Shown here: piece by piece, positions 61,049 through 64,000 of the stretch | How the letters are laid out: each line of letters starts with the position of its first letter | Position numbering within the stretch: position 1 is the first letter of the stretch | NCBI RefSeq assembly: GCF_014050145.1 | Contig: NZ_JACFYF010000002.1 | Span: forward strand, 1 to 64,000 | Reading direction: 5' to 3' | Source of the DNA: Vibrio marinisediminis | GTDB lineage: Bacteria; Pseudomonadota; Gammaproteobacteria; Enterobacterales; Vibrionaceae | Length of the DNA stretch: 64,000 bases | The notes under the pieces: model-generated | The model's input: only the letters and a program-made list of their open reading frames with translations | Databases searched by the model: none | What the model was told of the DNA's origin: nothing | Program-made: the position numbers and the translations under genes

Positions 61049-61654
61049 GTGCTACTACCTACCAGTCGAAGCGCACTCATTCAGCACTTTCTAATTAGGC
61101 AGCCTATTGCTTATCACTCTGGTTCGCTTAAACGGCTTGGTTTCTTACAAGGTCAATCACTTCGTAAAGCAGCGGTTCTGATAGGTTTCGTAGAGCGGGA
61201 AAATGGATTACATATTCTTTTTACCAAACGCGCTCAACACTTGAAGCATCATCCCGGACAGGTAAGCTTTCCGGGAGGAAAATATGAAGAGAGTGACCTC
61301 TCCCTTCGAACGACTGTATTACGAGAAACTGAAGAAGAAATTGGCATTGCCGCTAACCAAATTGAAATATTTGGGCAAATGGCAGAACTGCCGACAATTA
61401 GCCGCTTTTCCGTTACACCCTACCTTGCGTTTATCCAACCAAGTTACTCTGCAACCATTGATGCTAATGAGGTGGATCAGGTATTTGAGGTCCCTATTGA
61501 AGTGGTATTAAATCCTAAGCATCTTCATAGCCATACTTTTTGTGTCAAGCAGCAACAACATCGTGTTTTCGGTGTGAGTTACAAAAAACACTTTATTTGG
61601 GGTATGACAGCGCAAATCATCCAAGCTCTGCAAGCCCATCTGATTCAAAAATAA
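61049..61654 (+). CDS. nudL: Nudix hydrolase, CoA pyrophosphatase NudL
   Basis: 201 residues, GTG start behind AGGAG. The Nudix box has GGKYEESDLSLR then RETEEEIGI, with the catalytic Glu pair. The upstream block HLKHHPGQVSFPGG is the UPF0035 signature of CoA-pyrophosphatases. It cleaves CoA-type dinucleotides. Position after pabB and before sdaC/sdaA follows the E. coli order apart from the inserted sensor pair. Confidence 0.92.
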   Translation: MLLPTSRSALIQHFLIRQPIAYHSGSLKRLGFLQGQSLRKAAVLIGFVERENGLHILFTKRAQHLKHHPGQVSFPGGKYEESDLSLRTTVLRETEEEIGIAANQIEIFGQMAELPTISRFSVTPYLAFIQPSYSATIDANEVDQVFEVPIEVVLNPKHLHSHTFCVKQQQHRVFGVSYKKHFIWGMTAQIIQALQAHLIQK

Positions 61655-61952
61655 TTCATCTCTTCACATGCCTACTTTAATTCATATTTTGTACGGTTAA
61701 ATAAGCCTCCCAAAAAGCAACCGTTTGCTGCGAGCAAAATTAATACAGGTTATCAATTTGATTAGTTTTACTAATGCGAGGCATTAAGAAAAATCACGTG
61801 TGGCACGTCATTTTCGTGACAAAAAACTCCTTTTTGGAATATGATTGGCGCAGCTCTATAAAAACATGATTTAGATCTAATTTTTATGTAATTTTTTCTT
61901 GCAGAATTGCACCCGACTTATTTCCTGTTCCCAAAAAATGAGTAACTTAAAT

Positions 61953-63206
61953 ATGAACTCAACTACTTCATCAGCTACGGCTGTACAACAATCTAGTAAG
62001 TTTACTTACAAAGACTTTACTTGGTGTTTATCACTATTCGGTACCGCGGTAGGTGCTGGTGTTCTTTTCCTTCCAATTAAAGCAGGTGCTGGCGGTTTCT
62101 GGCCACTTGTTATCCTTGCTCTAATCGCGGCACCAATGACTTGGTTCGCACACAAATCTCTAGCTCGTTTCGTACTTTCTGCGAAAAACCCTGAATCTGA
62201 TATCACAGATACTGTTGAAGAACACTTTGGTAAAACTGGTGCGAACTTAATCACTTTCGCTTACTTCTTCGCAATTTACCCTATCGTTCTAATCTACGGT
62301 GTTGGTATCACAAACACTGTTGACTCTTTCCTTGTTAACCAAATGGGTATGGAATCTATCCCTCGTTGGTTACTATCTGGTGCTCTGATTGCTGCAATGA
62401 CAGCAGGTGTAGTATTTGGTAAAGAGCTAATGCTAAAAGCAACGTCAGCAATGGTTTACCCACTTGTTGCGATTCTACTAGCACTTTCTTTCTTCCTAAT
62501 CCCAGATTGGAACACTTCAATGGTTGAAGTTGCACCTGACTGGTCTGCAATGCCTTCTATCGTTTGGCTTGCGATTCCAATCATCGTGTTCTCATTCAAC
62601 CACAGCCCTATCATTTCTCAGTTCTCTAAAGAACAACGCCTACAATACGGTGACAACGCAGTTAAGAAAACTGACGCTATCACTGGCGGCGCAGCAATGA
62701 TGCTTATGGGCTTCGTTATGTTCTTCGTATTCTCTGTTGTACTGTCTCTTTCTCCAGAGCAGCTAGCAATGGCACAAGAGCAAAACATCTCTGTTCTGTC
62801 TTACCTTGCAAACGTTCATGAGTCTCCACTTATCTCTTACATGGGTCCTCTAGTTGCATTTGCTGCGATTACTTCTAGCTACTTTGGTCACTTCCTAGGT
62901 GCACACGAAGGTCTAGTAGGTCTAATCAAGTCTCGCTCTGAAACTCCAGTAAGCAAGATTGAAAAAGGTTCTCTAGTATTCATCGTTATTACTACTTGGA
63001 TTGTTGCGGTTGTTAACCCAAGCATCCTAGGTATGATTGAAACAATGGGTGCACCAATGATTGCTGCAATCCTGTTCCTTCTACCTGTGTTTGCTATGAA
63101 CAAAGTACCAGCAATGGCGAAGTACAAAACTTCTGCACCTGTACAGATTTTCACAGTTATCTGTGGTCTTGCAGCGATTAGTTCTGTAATCTACGGCGCT
63201 CTTTAA
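61953..63206 (+). CDS. sdaC: Serine transporter SdaC (HAAAP family)
   Basis: About 417 residues from the ATG at 61953 (MNSTTSSATAVQQ); upstream candidates are ATG 61938 and TTG 61899, and none has a good ribosome site. Eleven membrane helices are visible, with the family start DFTWCLSLFGTAVGAGVLFL and FSFNHSPIISQFSKEQR. It is an H+/serine symporter. sdaA follows 92 bp downstream, so the pair imports and deaminates serine. Codon use is highly biased (near-exclusive GGT/CTA/GTT), which implies high expression. Confidence 0.93.
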   Translation: MNSTTSSATAVQQSSKFTYKDFTWCLSLFGTAVGAGVLFLPIKAGAGGFWPLVILALIAAPMTWFAHKSLARFVLSAKNPESDITDTVEEHFGKTGANLITFAYFFAIYPIVLIYGVGITNTVDSFLVNQMGMESIPRWLLSGALIAAMTAGVVFGKELMLKATSAMVYPLVAILLALSFFLIPDWNTSMVEVAPDWSAMPSIVWLAIPIIVFSFNHSPIISQFSKEQRLQYGDNAVKKTDAITGGAAMMLMGFVMFFVFSVVLSLSPEQLAMAQEQNISVLSYLANVHESPLISYMGPLVAFAAITSSYFGHFLGAHEGLVGLIKSRSETPVSKIEKGSLVFIVITTWIVAVVNPSILGMIETMGAPMIAAILFLLPVFAMNKVPAMAKYKTSAPVQIFTVICGLAAISSVIYGAL

Positions 63207-63255
63207 TTATCCCCTCCATTTCGGGTAATTAAACCAAAAATTATAATGAATAAAA

Positions 63256-63280
63256 TAAGCCTCCCAATTCGGGGGGCTTA
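63256..63280 (+). terminator. Hairpin between sdaC and sdaA
   Basis: TAAGCCTCCC / GGGGGGCTTA, ten pairs including one T-G, loop AATTC. No T run follows, and the sdaA ribosome binding site starts six bases later. It is more likely a processing or attenuation element than a full terminator. Confidence 0.5.
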
Positions 63281-63297
63281 CTTCTGAGGTAATCGAT

Positions 63298-64000
63298 ATG
63301 ATTAGTGTTTTTGACATCTATAAGATCGGCGTTGGTCCTTCAAGCTCACACACTGTAGGCCCAATGAAAGCGGGTAAAGAATTTATTGATGATCTTCGTG
63401 CAATGGGAAAATTGCGTGATATCACTAAAATCACCGTGGACGTTTATGGATCACTATCACTGACAGGGAAAGGTCACCACACAGACATCGCTATCATCAT
63501 GGGTCTTGCTGGCAATACTCCTGAGAAAGTAGATATCGACTCTATCGCAGGCTTCATTGCTCGCGTAGAAGAAACTGAGCGCCTTCCTGTTGGCATGCAC
63601 TGTCACACAGTATCGTTCCCAAGAGATGGTGGTATGAATTTCCATACTACTAACTTAGATCTTCACGAAAACGGCATGCAAATCCACGCGTGGATTGATG
63701 ACGAAAAATCGTACTCAAAGACTTATTACTCAATCGGTGGTGGTTTCATCGTCGATGAAGAAAACTTCGGTAAAGAAGAAGCAAACCCTATTAAGGTTCC
63801 TTACCCATTTACTAGCGCAGACGAACTTGTTGCGCAATGTAAAGAGCATGGTCTTTCTATCAGTGCTTTGGTTATGAAAAACCAAGCTTCTTTGCACTCT
63901 GATGAAGAGTCTCGTACTTACTTCGCTAACATCTGGAAAACGATGCGTGAAGGTATGGAACGCGGCATGAATACCGAAGGTATTCTTCCTGGACCTCTAC
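63298..64000 (+). CDS. sdaA: L-serine ammonia-lyase, N-terminal part (runs off right edge)
   Basis: About 234 codons visible, open at the window end; ATG with GAGGT eight bases upstream. The N-terminus MISVFDIYKIGVGPSSSHTV is the iron-sulfur serine dehydratase signature, and SLSLTGKGHHTDIAIIMGL follows. It converts serine to pyruvate and ammonia. The alpha-domain cysteines that bind the cluster are beyond the window. Paired with sdaC upstream. Codon use is as biased as in sdaC. Confidence 0.93.
   Translation, partial: MISVFDIYKIGVGPSSSHTVGPMKAGKEFIDDLRAMGKLRDITKITVDVYGSLSLTGKGHHTDIAIIMGLAGNTPEKVDIDSIAGFIARVEETERLPVGMHCHTVSFPRDGGMNFHTTNLDLHENGMQIHAWIDDEKSYSKTYYSIGGGFIVDEENFGKEEANPIKVPYPFTSADELVAQCKEHGLSISALVMKNQASLHSDEESRTYFANIWKTMREGMERGMNTEGILPGPL

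Overview
The window is a 64 kb piece of a gammaproteobacterial chromosome, almost certainly a Vibrio (Vibrionaceae). The basis is gene order: bcr-rsuA-radD, ycbB-ycbK-ycbL, ycjX-ycjF-tyrR-rimJ and pabB-nudL-sdaC-sdaA are enterobacterial/vibrio-type blocks, and Vibrio-restricted families (DUF2913, DUF2947, DUF2982) sit among them. No rRNA, tRNA, CRISPR array, insertion sequence or prophage is visible. Base composition looks even throughout, so the window reads as core chromosome with a few lineage-specific insertions.

Layout. 1-3450: the 5' end of a giant cadherin-repeat adhesin (minus strand), divergent from its likely TolC-type export channel and an OmpA/TSP3 protein. 3516-14136: nhaA, an ABC exporter operon of the AttEFGH type with a lipocalin-like hydratase, a MATE pump, an SDR/DUF2867 protein, DUF2913 and bcr. 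14352-23873: rsuA, radD, a PepSY-response regulator-kinase operon resembling PhoPQ/CarRS, a SetA-like sugar exporter with a divergent AraC regulator, a DedA-LssY fusion and a glycosyltransferase. 24248-29016: rplY, PilZ, a 74-residue protein with two LexA boxes in its promoter, a membrane EAL protein, Dps and a DOPA-dioxygenase-like protein.

29217-33317: a LacI regulator, a perfect CCGG-centred operator and a chitobiose/lactose-type PTS operon (IIB-IIC-IIA) that ends not in a glycosidase but in an uncharacterised TIM-barrel-like protein. 33534-38706: a TRAP transporter with a TakP-like (2-oxoacid type) binding lipoprotein, next to a Cache-domain two-component system. 39080-43435: a winged-helix-like protein, DUF2982 and ycbLKB. 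43540-48420: a four-gene operon (imelysin, di-heme DUF1111, second imelysin, DUF1513) behind a strong Fur box. 48587-55506: ribA, a new 45-residue ORF with its own ribosome binding site and terminator, DUF2947, rimJ, tyrR, ycjF, ycjX and a small membrane protein. 55624-64000: class I fumarase, pabB, an H-NOX/hybrid kinase pair inserted between pabB and nudL, then sdaC and the start of sdaA.

The leads most worth following are the LexA-controlled 74-residue protein, the PTS operon with an unknown end enzyme, the 45-residue ORF, the apparent change in the expected LapG cleavage site of the adhesin, and the H-NOX lacking the usual C-terminal cysteines. Cyclic-di-GMP is a recurring theme: LapA-type adhesin, PilZ protein and EAL phosphodiesterase all lie here.
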